Counted from the stretch's first letter, positions 1-6,174 are shown. The stretch: 6,620 nt of DNA from CBEUVQ01 sp965546615 (GCA_965546615.1 CBEUVQ010000067.1:1-6620), one strand, 5' to 3'. The notes: a model not told the origin generated them from the letters alone. Translations and numbers: made by a program.

Positions 1-55
1 GAGCATCTGACTACGGATCAGAAGGTTAGGGGTTCGAGTCCCTTCAGGCACGCCA
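1..55 (+). tRNA. tRNA-Arg(ACG), 5' end cut off by the window
   Basis: The window opens inside a tRNA. The anticodon stem is TCTGA (6-10) with TCAGA (18-22), closing a seven-base loop at 11-17. The anticodon ACG lies at 13-15, so the tRNA reads CGN arginine codons once A34 is edited to inosine. A five-base variable loop follows, then a T arm with stem AGGGG/CCCTT around the standard TTCGAGT loop, then the 3' acceptor strand, discriminator G52 and an encoded CCA at 53-55. About 21 bases (5' acceptor strand and most of the D arm) lie outside the window. Encoded CCA is normal for Firmicutes. Confidence 0.95.
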
Positions 56-66
56 CTAAATACTAA

Positions 67-98
67 AACCTCTTGGGTAAGCACTCAAGAGGTTTTTT
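67..98 (+). terminator. Intrinsic terminator after the tRNA
   Basis: Arms at 67-77 and 84-94 form an 11-bp stem with one G-T pair and a six-base loop TAAGCA. A run of six T (93-98) follows. It starts 12 bases after the tRNA CCA end and should end the tRNA transcript. Confidence 0.93.
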
Positions 99-220
99 CT
101 GTATTTATGCCTACTTTTATAATATTGAGAATAGTTGAATAAGGCTAAAGAATATTAATATTGCAACTTATAGTGAATGTGTTTACTTTCACAATGAAGA
201 GTAATATTATAATGACAAAA

Positions 221-226
221 GGGGGT
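221..226 (+). promoter_or_regulatory. Ribosome binding site that fixes the start of the small peptide gene
   Basis: A purine run AAAAGGGGGT ends 6 bases before the ATG at 233. The upstream in-frame starts (TTG at 161, ATG at 212) have no Shine-Dalgarno sequence at a workable distance, so the 233 start is preferred. No clear promoter was found between the tRNA terminator and this site; several AT-rich hexamers could serve. Confidence 0.65.
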
Positions 227-232
227 ATTACA

Positions 233-367
233 ATGACAATGAAAAACAAATCAGCACTTTGGTATCCCGTTCAAACGCTGCCGCAAAAGAAGAAAAGCGT
301 TGAAGATAGTAAAAATAATAAGCAAGGACTATGGCATCCAATTCAAACTTTGGGACCCAAAAAATAA
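233..367 (+). CDS. Small 44-residue peptide with two LW[YH]P[VI]QTL repeats, function unknown
   Basis: I do not recognise this family. The product is short, basic and lysine-rich, with no cysteine, signal peptide or membrane segment. It contains two copies of one unit 24 residues apart: LWYPVQTL at residues 9-16 and LWHPIQTL at 33-40, each followed by a Pro/Gly and Lys tail (PQKKK, GPKK) and joined by a charged linker. At DNA level the copies differ mainly at synonymous third positions (CTT/CTA, CCC/CCA, ACG/ACT, CTG/TTG) plus conservative Tyr/His and Val/Ile changes. This argues for selection on the peptide and for a real gene. It has its own ribosome binding site and strong terminator, so it is probably monocistronic. 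A Trp-Pro-containing repeat with Lys tails could be a binding motif, a secreted or processed peptide, or a regulator; none can be chosen. A second ATG at 239 is a possible alternative start, shortening the product by two residues. Confidence 0.7.
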   Translation: MTMKNKSALWYPVQTLPQKKKSVEDSKNNKQGLWHPIQTLGPKK

Positions 368-409
368 TGCTTAACAGAAAAAGCGCCGCCAATGTCGGAT
401 ATGAACTGC

Positions 410-450
410 ACATGCAAATTGTTAGCCGGTATAACAATTTGCATGTTTTT
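410..450 (+). terminator. Strong intrinsic terminator after the small peptide gene
   Basis: A perfect 15-bp stem (410-424 with 432-446), a seven-base loop and a T-run at 446-450. It starts 42 bases after the peptide stop codon. It isolates the peptide gene from the HD-domain gene downstream. Confidence 0.93.
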
Positions 451-526
451 ATTTAACTGTTCAACAGGATTATTTATTTATTGTGTTTAATTAATATTTA
501 ATTTAGTTTTATAAGGTGATTTTGTA

Positions 527-1723
527 ATGATCAATAAAGAATTGTTGGAGTTAATTCATGAAGCCGCGCATATTCAGCGCTGGAATGACCATATTCGACC
601 GCAGGGGTTTACTGAGCTGGATAAACAAGCTCACAAAATGATTATCGCTTACGTTTTAGCAAAATATGAAGAAACTGATCGGGCTATAAAGGTAAACTGG
701 CGTGGATTAATTGAGGGCGGTTTTTTTGAGTTTTTACACCGTATAGTTTTGACTGATATTAAACCACCGGTTTTTCATGAGTTAATGAAAGAAAGCGGAG
801 AAAAATTAAACAGCTGGGTTTTAGAACAGCTGGAAGACAACCTTGCTGCAGTTAAGGGTAATTTTTTAAATAAGTTTCAACGTTACTTGTTTGATGTAAA
901 TTACTGTCAAACTGAAAAGAAAATTTTAAAGGCGGCCCACTATTTAGCTACCAGCTGGGAATTTAAAATTATTTATCATTTAAATGCCAATATATATGGC
1001 TTGGAAGAAACTAAGAAACAAATTGAAAATGAATTGGAAGAATACTATGACTTAGCAGGTGTACAAAAAATTGGTCTGGGGAAAAAGTCTTACAACTTTA
1101 TTGATCTAATTGGCAAGCTGCGATTTCAAAAACGCTGGGCACAGTCTCCAAGAATACCGGAAACATCGGTAATGGGGCATATGCTGGTAGTGGCAATGCT
1201 GTCCTATCTGTGTTCATTGGAAATAGATGCTTGTGAGCGGCGTATCTGTAATAACTATTTTGCCGGACTGTTTCACGACCTGCCGGAAGTTCTGACGCGA
1301 GACATAATATCGCCGGTAAAAAGATCGGTAGTCGGACTAGAGGAGTTGATCAAAGAAATTGAGACAAGGCAGTTGAAAGAGCGAATCTTGCCGCTGCTGC
1401 CCCGTTCTTGGCATGAGGATTTTCTTTATTATTTGGAAGATGAGTTTAAGAGCAAGATTTTTGCTGATAAGCAAGTAAAGCTGGTATCATCGGAGCAGAT
1501 ATCTGCAGCATATAATGAAGACAAATATTCACCTCTTGACGGCGAATTGATTAAAGCTTGTGATGTGTTTGCTGCTTACATTGAAGCATATCTTTCAATA
1601 TCTCAAGGTATTACATCCCGCCATTTGCAGGATGGCTTTGCCAAATCATATGAACGATATCGCAGCAAAACTATTGCCGGCATAAATTTTGGCGCCTTGT
1701 TTAATTTTTTTCAACTTACTTAA
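527..1723 (+). CDS. Tandem HD-domain protein, YfbR-like (HD_3) phosphohydrolase
   Basis: This is a 398-residue soluble protein. The C-terminal half (about residues 193-380) matches the YfbR 5'-deoxynucleotidase pattern: Arg203-Trp204 in QKRW, His218 in GHMLVVA, His250-Asp251 in the FHDLPEVLTRDI motif followed by SPVK, and a late Asp346 in KACDVFAAYIEA. In E. coli YfbR the matching Arg-Trp contact the nucleotide and the His/His-Asp/Asp set binds the metal. The N-terminal half (about 5-150) has the same order of landmarks: Arg18-Trp19 in IQRW, His36 in QAHKM, then LHRIVLTDIKPPV at 70-82. There the HD doublet is His71-Arg72 and the late Asp is replaced by His138, so this copy has probably lost metal binding. 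YfbR itself is about 200 residues, so this is a two-domain form. The start has AAGGTGA 7 bases upstream. The exact substrate is not known; nucleotide monophosphate hydrolysis is an inference from the C-terminal residues. Confidence 0.85.
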   Translation: MINKELLELIHEAAHIQRWNDHIRPQGFTELDKQAHKMIIAYVLAKYEETDRAIKVNWRGLIEGGFFEFLHRIVLTDIKPPVFHELMKESGEKLNSWVLEQLEDNLAAVKGNFLNKFQRYLFDVNYCQTEKKILKAAHYLATSWEFKIIYHLNANIYGLEETKKQIENELEEYYDLAGVQKIGLGKKSYNFIDLIGKLRFQKRWAQSPRIPETSVMGHMLVVAMLSYLCSLEIDACERRICNNYFAGLFHDLPEVLTRDIISPVKRSVVGLEELIKEIETRQLKERILPLLPRSWHEDFLYYLEDEFKSKIFADKQVKLVSSEQISAAYNEDKYSPLDGELIKACDVFAAYIEAYLSISQGITSRHLQDGFAKSYERYRSKTIAGINFGALFNFFQLT

Positions 1724-1743
1724 AAGTAATATGAGCGCAGTAT

Positions 1744-1779
1744 AAAAGCCTTGTATCTTTTTTGTGATACAAGGCTTTT
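1744..1779. terminator. Bidirectional terminator between convergent genes
   Basis: A perfect 14-bp stem (1744-1757 with 1766-1779) closes an eight-base loop. The outer four pairs are A-T in both directions, so each strand has a T-rich exit (TTTTA on either side). It sits 20 bases past the HD gene stop and 6 bases past the permease stop on the other strand, so it can end both transcripts. Confidence 0.88.
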
Positions 1780-1785
1780 AGTTTG

Positions 1786-3192
1786 TTAATGGTTACTGTC
1801 TAAGACAACACTTTCTTCATTTGCCTTTGAATGTTTGCGGCCAAAAAGTAAATAAGTAACACCCATTAAAAGGAGCCATCCCGCACCGCTGTACAGACCT
1901 ACTCTAAAGAAATCGTGGAAATAGAAAGTAGTGATAATCGACAGCAGTAAGATAATTCCTAATCCCGGTAGTATGGGATGCAGCGGCATGTGTACCGGCA
2001 GTTTTTGGATAGCTTCTTTACCTTGATTGGCTCGGAACGAGAAAAAGGTAACTAAAACCATTGTCCAAACAAAAAGGGCACCGAAAAGGGCAATACCAAA
2101 AGTGTAAAGATAAGCACTGTTTTCATAGAACAGCTGCAGGATAACTGCCAGGGCAATACCTCCGGTAGAAGCAAAGAGAGCGTTCACCGGTGTTCCTGCT
2201 TTGCTTAATTTACCTAGAAAGGCAGGGGCATAATTACCTCGAGCCAGAGAAAACATCATTCTGGACGTAAGGTAAAGATTGGCGTTCATGCTGGACAATG
2301 CCGCTGTTAAAACAACAAAGTTCATAATGCCGGCTGCATAAGGGATGCCGATAATTGTAAACACCTTAACAAACGGGCTGACATTGCCACCGGCTGCCTC
2401 TTTCCAAGGCACTACGCAAAACATTATCAGCAGACTTAGAAGGTAGAATAAAATCAACCGCAGCACCATAGTGCGCATTGCTTTGGGTACTGTTTTTTGG
2501 GGTTCTTTGGCTTCACCGGACGTAACGGCAACTACCTCTACACCGATAAAACTAAAAATTGCCATCATTACACCCATCCAAACCCCTTTTAAGCCCATTG
2601 GGAGAAAGCCATCATGTTTTGTTAAGTTACTTACTCCGATAGGCTCTGTGCCAATACCAAATAAAACGGCGGTGCCGGTAATGATAAAAAATACAATTGC
2701 ACTTACTTTAATTAATGAAAACCAGTATTCAAAGGCACCAAAGTTTGCAACTGAACGTGCGTTAATATAAACCATCAGCCCCGAAAAAGCCAGCATCCAT
2801 ACCCAGTTAGGAATACCGGGCAGCCAATATTGCATATAAATAGCTGCGGCAATCACTTCACCACCAATGGCAATAACCTGACAAGCCCAGTATGTGTAGC
2901 GCACTGTCCATCCGGCAAAAGGTCCGATATACATTTCAGCATAGGCTCCAAATGAGCCGGCGGTTGGGTGGGCTACTGCCATCTCAGATAAGCAGCCCAT
3001 CATAATTAAAGCACATACTGCCGCAATGGCATAACTTAAAATTACACCCGGACCGGCTAAACTAACCGCAAAACCACTGCCGAAGAACAGCCCGGTGCCG
3101 ATAGCACTACCAAGTGCAATCATTGTTAACTGTTTTTGGGTAAGCTTTCTTTGTAATCCCTCTTCTCGCTCTACTACCTGCTTTCTGTTCAT
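1786..3192 (-). CDS. APC-superfamily amino acid permease (AAT family)
   Basis: A 468-residue inner-membrane secondary transporter with about twelve hydrophobic segments. The N-terminal motif IALGSAIGTGLFFGSG (residues 25-40) is the broken first helix where APC carriers hold the substrate backbone. The segment SFIGVEVVAVTSGEAKEPQ (214-232) is the sixth helix plus the family EAKxP signature, followed by VPKAMR. These features and the length fit the GabP/AroP/ProY-like AAT group, which takes up amino acids with protons. The substrate cannot be read from sequence. The start chosen is the ATG at 3190-3192, which has GAGGAG 8 bases upstream. A start at 3249 in the same frame would add 19 residues but would run through the upstream terminator hairpin and has no ribosome binding site. 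The leader suggests control by transcription attenuation, possibly in response to tryptophan, which would make an aromatic amino acid the first substrate to test. Confidence 0.92.
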   Translation of the reverse strand: MNRKQVVEREEGLQRKLTQKQLTMIALGSAIGTGLFFGSGFAVSLAGPGVILSYAIAAVCALIMMGCLSEMAVAHPTAGSFGAYAEMYIGPFAGWTVRYTYWACQVIAIGGEVIAAAIYMQYWLPGIPNWVWMLAFSGLMVYINARSVANFGAFEYWFSLIKVSAIVFFIITGTAVLFGIGTEPIGVSNLTKHDGFLPMGLKGVWMGVMMAIFSFIGVEVVAVTSGEAKEPQKTVPKAMRTMVLRLILFYLLSLLIMFCVVPWKEAAGGNVSPFVKVFTIIGIPYAAGIMNFVVLTAALSSMNANLYLTSRMMFSLARGNYAPAFLGKLSKAGTPVNALFASTGGIALAVILQLFYENSAYLYTFGIALFGALFVWTMVLVTFFSFRANQGKEAIQKLPVHMPLHPILPGLGIILLLSIITTFYFHDFFRVGLYSGAGWLLLMGVTYLLFGRKHSKANEESVVLDSNH

Positions 3193-3200
3193 TTTAATAG

Positions 3201-3206
3201 CTCCTC
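3201..3206 (-). promoter_or_regulatory. Ribosome binding site that fixes the permease start
   Basis: On the minus strand GAGGAG ends 8 bases before the ATG at 3192. It lies downstream of the attenuator hairpin and outside it, so the leader would act on transcription rather than by hiding this site. Confidence 0.85.
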
Positions 3207-3226
3207 TCAACTTGATACAGTGTGAT

Positions 3227-3260
3227 AAAAAAACAAAAAATCCGCCCAAAGGACGGATTT
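3227..3260 (-). terminator. Intrinsic terminator (attenuator) upstream of the permease start
   Basis: On the minus strand a 10-bp stem with one T-G pair (3260-3251 with 3247-3238) closes a three-base loop. The 3' arm runs into six T (3240-3235), then one G and seven more T (3233-3227). It ends about 35 bases before the permease ATG and lies between promoter and gene, so it must be conditional. Confidence 0.88.
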
Positions 3261-3272
3261 ATAAACTTAATC

Positions 3273-3336
3273 CTAATATCCCCTCAGCTCATCTCAACTC
3301 ATCTCCAGATATGTATTTGATTAACTAGCTCATCTC
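3273..3336 (-). repeat. Phased GAG/UAG triplet array in the permease leader
   Basis: On the minus strand GAG occurs at 3305, 3300, 3295, 3290 and 3285 (first base of each), exactly 5 nt apart. GAT follows at 3280 and TAG at 3275, both in phase. Upstream lie GAG at 3336 and 3331 (5 nt apart) and TAG at 3327. That gives eight exact (G/U)AG triplets plus one near match. The array also reads as three copies of a 10-mer GAGATGAG[CT]T, so tandem duplication helped to build it. TRAP sites are nine to eleven (G/U)AG triplets with 2-3 nt spacers. Confidence 0.8.
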
Positions 3337-3347
3337 AATTAATATAA

Positions 3348-3376
3348 ATTATAGCGGATATAGGTTAAACTGTCTA
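3348..3376 (-). promoter_or_regulatory. Sigma-A-type promoter of the permease
   Basis: On the minus strand TAGACA (3376-3371, five of six to consensus), a 17-base spacer, and a perfect TATAAT (3353-3348). The predicted start point near 3341 puts the first GAG triplet a few bases from the 5' end of the RNA. Confidence 0.82.
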
Positions 3377-3399
3377 TCGGTAATTATATTTTAAGATTT

Positions 3400-3414
3400 T
3401 AAACTTTAAGTTTA
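3400..3414. repeat. 15-bp palindrome, possible operator
   Basis: TAAACTTTAAGTTTA is a perfect inverted repeat with seven-base arms around a central T. It lies between the divergent promoters and overlaps the candidate -35 of the ferredoxin-AOR operon. That position would suit a repressor or activator site. It is very AT-rich in an AT-rich spacer, so chance is a real alternative. Confidence 0.35.
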
Positions 3415-3440
3415 CAGGTGAAGTAACTTTCCGATAACAT
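3411..3440 (+). promoter_or_regulatory. Candidate promoter of the ferredoxin-AOR-MoaD operon
   Basis: TTTACA (3411-3416) and TAACAT (3435-3440) are separated by 18 bases. The -35 matches five of six consensus bases and the -10 four of six, which is moderate. It is the best pair seen in the spacer upstream of the GTG start at 3485 and would give a leader of about 40 nt. Confidence 0.35.
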
Positions 3441-3469
3441 AGTTAAAGTATAGCTTAAATATTTTAGTT

Positions 3470-3474
3470 AGGAG
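3470..3474 (+). promoter_or_regulatory. Ribosome binding site for the GTG start at 3485
   Basis: AGGAG ends 10 bases before the GTG. No other in-frame start nearby keeps the conserved N-terminal MYDLRV, so this site supports the GTG start. The spacing is slightly long. Confidence 0.7.
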
Positions 3475-3484
3475 TGGGCATACG

Positions 3485-4255
3485 GTGTATGATTTACGAG
3501 TTGTAGTTGAGGAAATCCGCGGGTTTTGTGATTTGCCGATGCAGCCCGGAGATTATTTTGAAGTCAAAGGCGGTAGATTAATTATTCCTGACGGTAAGCA
3601 TATCTGCATGTGGGCATTGGCTGCTATGCTTCCGATGTTTCCGGCCAAGCAGAGAAATACAGCTGAAGAAAATGACTGGCTGCCCAGCACCCAACATATG
3701 TGTTGCCCTGATCCAAACGGAATGGTTATTTACCGGATAGAAAGAATACCGGTTGGTGATAGCAAACAAATCTGCCAAACAGCATCGGAAAACACACAAA
3801 AAGATAAACCGTTTCCGCGCCTGCTGGTTGATGAAAAAGTATGTTCGGGATGTCGGGCCTGTGAATTGGCATGCAGTTTTAGTCAGACGGGATTTTTTGC
3901 AGAAGAAAAATCCCGCATCAGAGTAATCAAAGATGAAGAAAGCGGAATTGATCGTCCGCTGGTATGCCGTCAGTGCGGCAATGCACGCTGTGTACAAGCA
4001 TGCCCTAATAATGCATTGGAACGTGACCCGGACACTCATGCGGTGATATTAAATGAACAGCTGTGTACTGGGTGTGGTGCTTGTGCAAAAGCATGCCCGT
4101 TTAGTTCTATTCACTTTAAAAATGATAAACCGTTTATTTGCAATTTGTGCAATGGCGACCCTAAGTGTGTAGAACGCTGCGCGACAGGTGCGCTGCGCTT
4201 TGGTCGTGCCGGAGAGACACCGTTAAAGGGTGGGGCTAAAGCAGCGATGAAATAG
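3485..4255 (+). CDS. TIGR04076-like domain fused to a four-cluster [4Fe-4S] ferredoxin (AOR electron-transfer subunit)
   Basis: A 256-residue protein in two parts. Residues 1 to about 92 resemble the TIGR04076 family, normally a free-standing protein of about 90-100 residues of unknown function: MYDLRV start, GDYFEV, PDGKHICMWALAAMLP, CPDP and a final YRIER. Its cysteines are Cys15, Cys41 and Cys73/Cys74. After a polar linker (about 93-110) comes a DmsB/HycB-type polyferredoxin (111-240) with sixteen cysteines in four groups: 120/123/126/130, 161/164/169/173, 194/197/200/204 and 219/222/228/232. These can bind four [4Fe-4S] clusters. Ferredoxin-like partners of this type are found beside AOR catalytic subunits and carry electrons from the tungstopterin enzyme. 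The AOR gene follows after 14 bases, which supports that role. There is no signal peptide, so it is cytoplasmic. The start is GTG. The role of the N-terminal domain is unknown; its cysteines could bind a metal. Confidence 0.87.
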   Translation: MYDLRVVVEEIRGFCDLPMQPGDYFEVKGGRLIIPDGKHICMWALAAMLPMFPAKQRNTAEENDWLPSTQHMCCPDPNGMVIYRIERIPVGDSKQICQTASENTQKDKPFPRLLVDEKVCSGCRACELACSFSQTGFFAEEKSRIRVIKDEESGIDRPLVCRQCGNARCVQACPNNALERDPDTHAVILNEQLCTGCGACAKACPFSSIHFKNDKPFICNLCNGDPKCVERCATGALRFGRAGETPLKGGAKAAMK

Positions 4256-4269
4256 AGGAGGCACTGAAA

Positions 4270-6174
4270 ATGACTTATGCTTACAGTGGTAGAGTATTGA
4301 GAGTAGATTTGACAAAAAAAACAATTTCTACTGAGCCGCTGGAACAAGATCTGGCTGCAAACTACTTAGGTGGCAGAGGTTTTAATATGCGGCGGCTTTA
4401 TGATGAAATTCCTCCCCAACTTGACGGCTTAAGTGAGGATAATAAATTATTTATTGGCGTTGGTCCTTTGGTGGGTACAATGTTTCCCGGCGCAGCCCGA
4501 TTTAATGTTAGTGCCAAATCGCCGCAAACGGGTATTTTAGGTGACTCTAATGCCGGTGGTTTTTTTGGTCCGGAACTTAAATTTGCCGGGTACGATCAAA
4601 TAATCATTGAAGGTAAAGCTGACGAACCGGTGTATTTATTTATTCACAATGAACGAGTTGAAATAAAGTCAGCAAAAGAGATTTGGGGATTAGATGTTTG
4701 GGAAACCCAGGCTGCTATTCGTCGTGAATTGAAAGATCAACGTGTGCAGGTGGCTGCCATTGGGCCGGCAGCAGAAAACGGTGTCCGCTTTTCCGGAGTG
4801 TTTGCAAACTTAGTGCGGGCGGCAGCGCGAACCGGCATGGGCGCAGTAATGGGTTCGAAAAATCTTAAAGCCATAGCGGTAAGGGGAAATCAACCGGTGA
4901 AAATTGCCGATCCGGAAGGTTTTGCCGCGCTGTTAAATGAAATTGACCAAGCTATATATAATCACCGCGAGTATCCTGCCCGGGCATTAATGGGTACCAC
5001 TAAATTAGTTCACGCCCTAAATGAAGCGGGATGTTTAGCTACCAGACATTTTCAAAGCGGGCGCTTTGAATGGGCAGAACAAGTAAGCGGAGAAGCTTTG
5101 GCAGAAACATATAAATTAAAATCTAAATCCTGCTTTGCCTGCACTATTCCCTGCAGCAGGTTTTATCAAGTTGCTGCCGGGCCTTTTAATGGGTTAAAAA
5201 GTGAGGGTCCCGAATTTGAAGGCCTAGCCGGTTTTAGTTCTCGGGTGGGCGTAAAAGATTTGGCCTCAGCATTAAAAGGAGTAGACTTGTGCAATCGTTA
5301 CGGTTTGGATGTAATTACCACTTCAGAAGTGATTTCATTTTTGATGGAGCTGTATCAAAGAGGAATCATCTCTAAAAGTGAGGCTGATGGTTTAGATCTT
5401 TCCTGGGGTAATGTAGATACTGTGTTTGCTTTAATTGAAAAAATTAAAGATAGAGAAGGTATTGGTGACATTCTCGCTGACGGCGTGAGGACAGCTGCCC
5501 AACATATTGGGCGAGGCAGTGAAAATTATGCCTTACACGTTAAAGGATTGGAGCTGTTTCAAGCTGATCCCCGGGGATTAAAAGCTTACGCCCTTGGTTA
5601 TGCTGTGGCCAGCAGAGGAGGAGACCACCTGCGTTCCGAACCGTCATTTGAATTCAGTGAAGATGCTGAAGCAGGGGAAAGAATATACGGTCATCCCGAT
5701 GCCGCATTTCGCTTAAAATATAAAGGAAAAGGCCGGGTAGTTAAACACTATGAAGAATGGTCCGCTCTTTCCGACTGTCTTGAGGTGTGCAAAAATACCG
5801 TTGTAAATATGGAAATAGTAGATTATGATCTGGCGGCCCGCTTAATGCGTACAGCAGCAGGCTGGGATGTAAGCGGTGATGAAATCCAAATGATTTGCGA
5901 AAGGGTAGTAAACTTGGAGAAAGCGTTTAATACAAGAGAAGGATTGACCAGAGAAGATGACAGTTTACCGCATCGCTTTACTCATGAACCACTGCCGCCG
6001 GAATCCGGTCCTTCAGCCGGCAGTGTAGTGGAATTGGAGCCAATGCTGGATGAATATTACCAAGTCCGTGGATGGGACATTGATACCGGGCGGCCGACTG
6101 CTAAAAAATTACAGCAGCTGGGCTTGATTAAAGAAGCTCAGGAACTTAAGGAGCGTGGCTTAATTAATGAATAA
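4270..6174 (+). CDS. Aldehyde:ferredoxin oxidoreductase family tungstoenzyme
   Basis: A 634-residue cytoplasmic catalytic subunit. AOR enzymes oxidise aldehydes to carboxylic acids, or run in reverse, at a tungsten bis-pterin with one [4Fe-4S] cluster, passing electrons to ferredoxin. The N-terminal AFOR domain (about 5-210) has the family signatures YLGGRGFN (32-39), GPLVGTMFPGAARFNVSAKS (65-84), and RTGMGAVMGSKNLKAIAV (187-204). Cluster ligands are Cys288, Cys291 and Cys295 (CxxCxxxC). The fourth is Cys507, five residues after Asp502, the same spacing as Asp489-Cys494 in Pyrococcus furiosus AOR. His453 in GGDHLRSEP matches the proposed active-site histidine, and the GPEFEG stretch at 313-318 carries the acidic partner. 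The C-terminal tail (about 580-634) makes it slightly longer than the archaeal enzyme (about 605). GAGGAGG ends 8 bases before the ATG and touches the upstream stop codon, so the two genes are co-transcribed. Substrate class (AOR, FOR or other) cannot be fixed from the sequence. Confidence 0.95.
   Translation: MTYAYSGRVLRVDLTKKTISTEPLEQDLAANYLGGRGFNMRRLYDEIPPQLDGLSEDNKLFIGVGPLVGTMFPGAARFNVSAKSPQTGILGDSNAGGFFGPELKFAGYDQIIIEGKADEPVYLFIHNERVEIKSAKEIWGLDVWETQAAIRRELKDQRVQVAAIGPAAENGVRFSGVFANLVRAAARTGMGAVMGSKNLKAIAVRGNQPVKIADPEGFAALLNEIDQAIYNHREYPARALMGTTKLVHALNEAGCLATRHFQSGRFEWAEQVSGEALAETYKLKSKSCFACTIPCSRFYQVAAGPFNGLKSEGPEFEGLAGFSSRVGVKDLASALKGVDLCNRYGLDVITTSEVISFLMELYQRGIISKSEADGLDLSWGNVDTVFALIEKIKDREGIGDILADGVRTAAQHIGRGSENYALHVKGLELFQADPRGLKAYALGYAVASRGGDHLRSEPSFEFSEDAEAGERIYGHPDAAFRLKYKGKGRVVKHYEEWSALSDCLEVCKNTVVNMEIVDYDLAARLMRTAAGWDVSGDEIQMICERVVNLEKAFNTREGLTREDDSLPHRFTHEPLPPESGPSAGSVVELEPMLDEYYQVRGWDIDTGRPTAKKLQQLGLIKEAQELKERGLINE
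6148..6153 (+). promoter_or_regulatory. Ribosome binding site inside the AOR gene
   Basis: AAGGAG lies within the last AOR codons and ends 13 bases before the ATG at 6167. The spacing is long, so start of the MoaD-like protein probably depends on ribosomes finishing AOR (stop at 6172-6174) and restarting. Confidence 0.55.

Larger units (their letters stand above)
3193..3341 (-). promoter_or_regulatory. Permease 5' leader with TRAP-like attenuator architecture
   Basis: The leader of about 149 nt runs from the predicted start point near 3341 to the permease ATG. In order of transcription it holds three (G/U)AG triplets at 3336-3325, a 19-nt spacer, a phased GAG/UAG array at 3305-3273, a GGATT segment (3273-3269) that can pair with AATCC (3259-3255), and then an intrinsic terminator at 3260-3227. 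The AATCC segment is part of the terminator's 5' arm, so the two pairings exclude each other. In Bacillus, TRAP (MtrB) bound to tryptophan wraps such triplets, blocks the antiterminator and lets the terminator form. The last UAG overlaps the GGATT arm by one base, as that model would need. The antiterminator seen here is only 5 bp, which is the weak point. No T-box or known riboswitch consensus was recognised. Confidence 0.6.

Noticed and set aside
118..123. TATAAT as a -10 box for the small peptide gene
   Set aside because: At the right distance upstream there is only TTTTCT, inside the tRNA terminator's T-tract. A start there cannot be excluded, but no -35 supports it.
161..232. Longer form of the small peptide from TTG at 161 or ATG at 212
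   Set aside because: Neither start has a Shine-Dalgarno sequence, whereas the ATG at 233 follows a GGGGG-type site at 6 bases. The extra residues do not resemble the repeat units.
228..437. Minus-strand open frame opposite the small peptide gene
   Set aside because: It starts within the loop and 3' arm of the terminator hairpin at 410-450 and overlaps the better supported plus-strand gene. No ribosome binding site was seen.
3193..3249. 19-residue N-terminal extension of the permease (start at 3249)
   Set aside because: It would have to be translated from inside the terminator hairpin and has no ribosome binding site. The ATG at 3192 has a good one and begins a normal APC N-terminus.
2471..3328. 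Plus-strand open frames opposite the permease (2471-2770 and 3095-3328)
   Set aside because: They mirror the conserved permease coding sequence or run through its leader, and they have no recognisable domain.
3193..3341. T-box or lysine-type riboswitch in the permease leader
   Set aside because: No T-box sequence (TGGNACCGCG-like) is present, the leader of about 149 nt is short for a T-box, and the conserved lysine-riboswitch core was not recognised. The phased GAG/UAG triplets explain the leader better.
3578..4347. Minus-strand open frames opposite the ferredoxin and AOR genes (3578-4039 and 4111-4347)
   Set aside because: They lie opposite cysteine-cluster coding sequence that is clearly real on the plus strand. 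Their cysteine-rich look is a by-product of that sequence.
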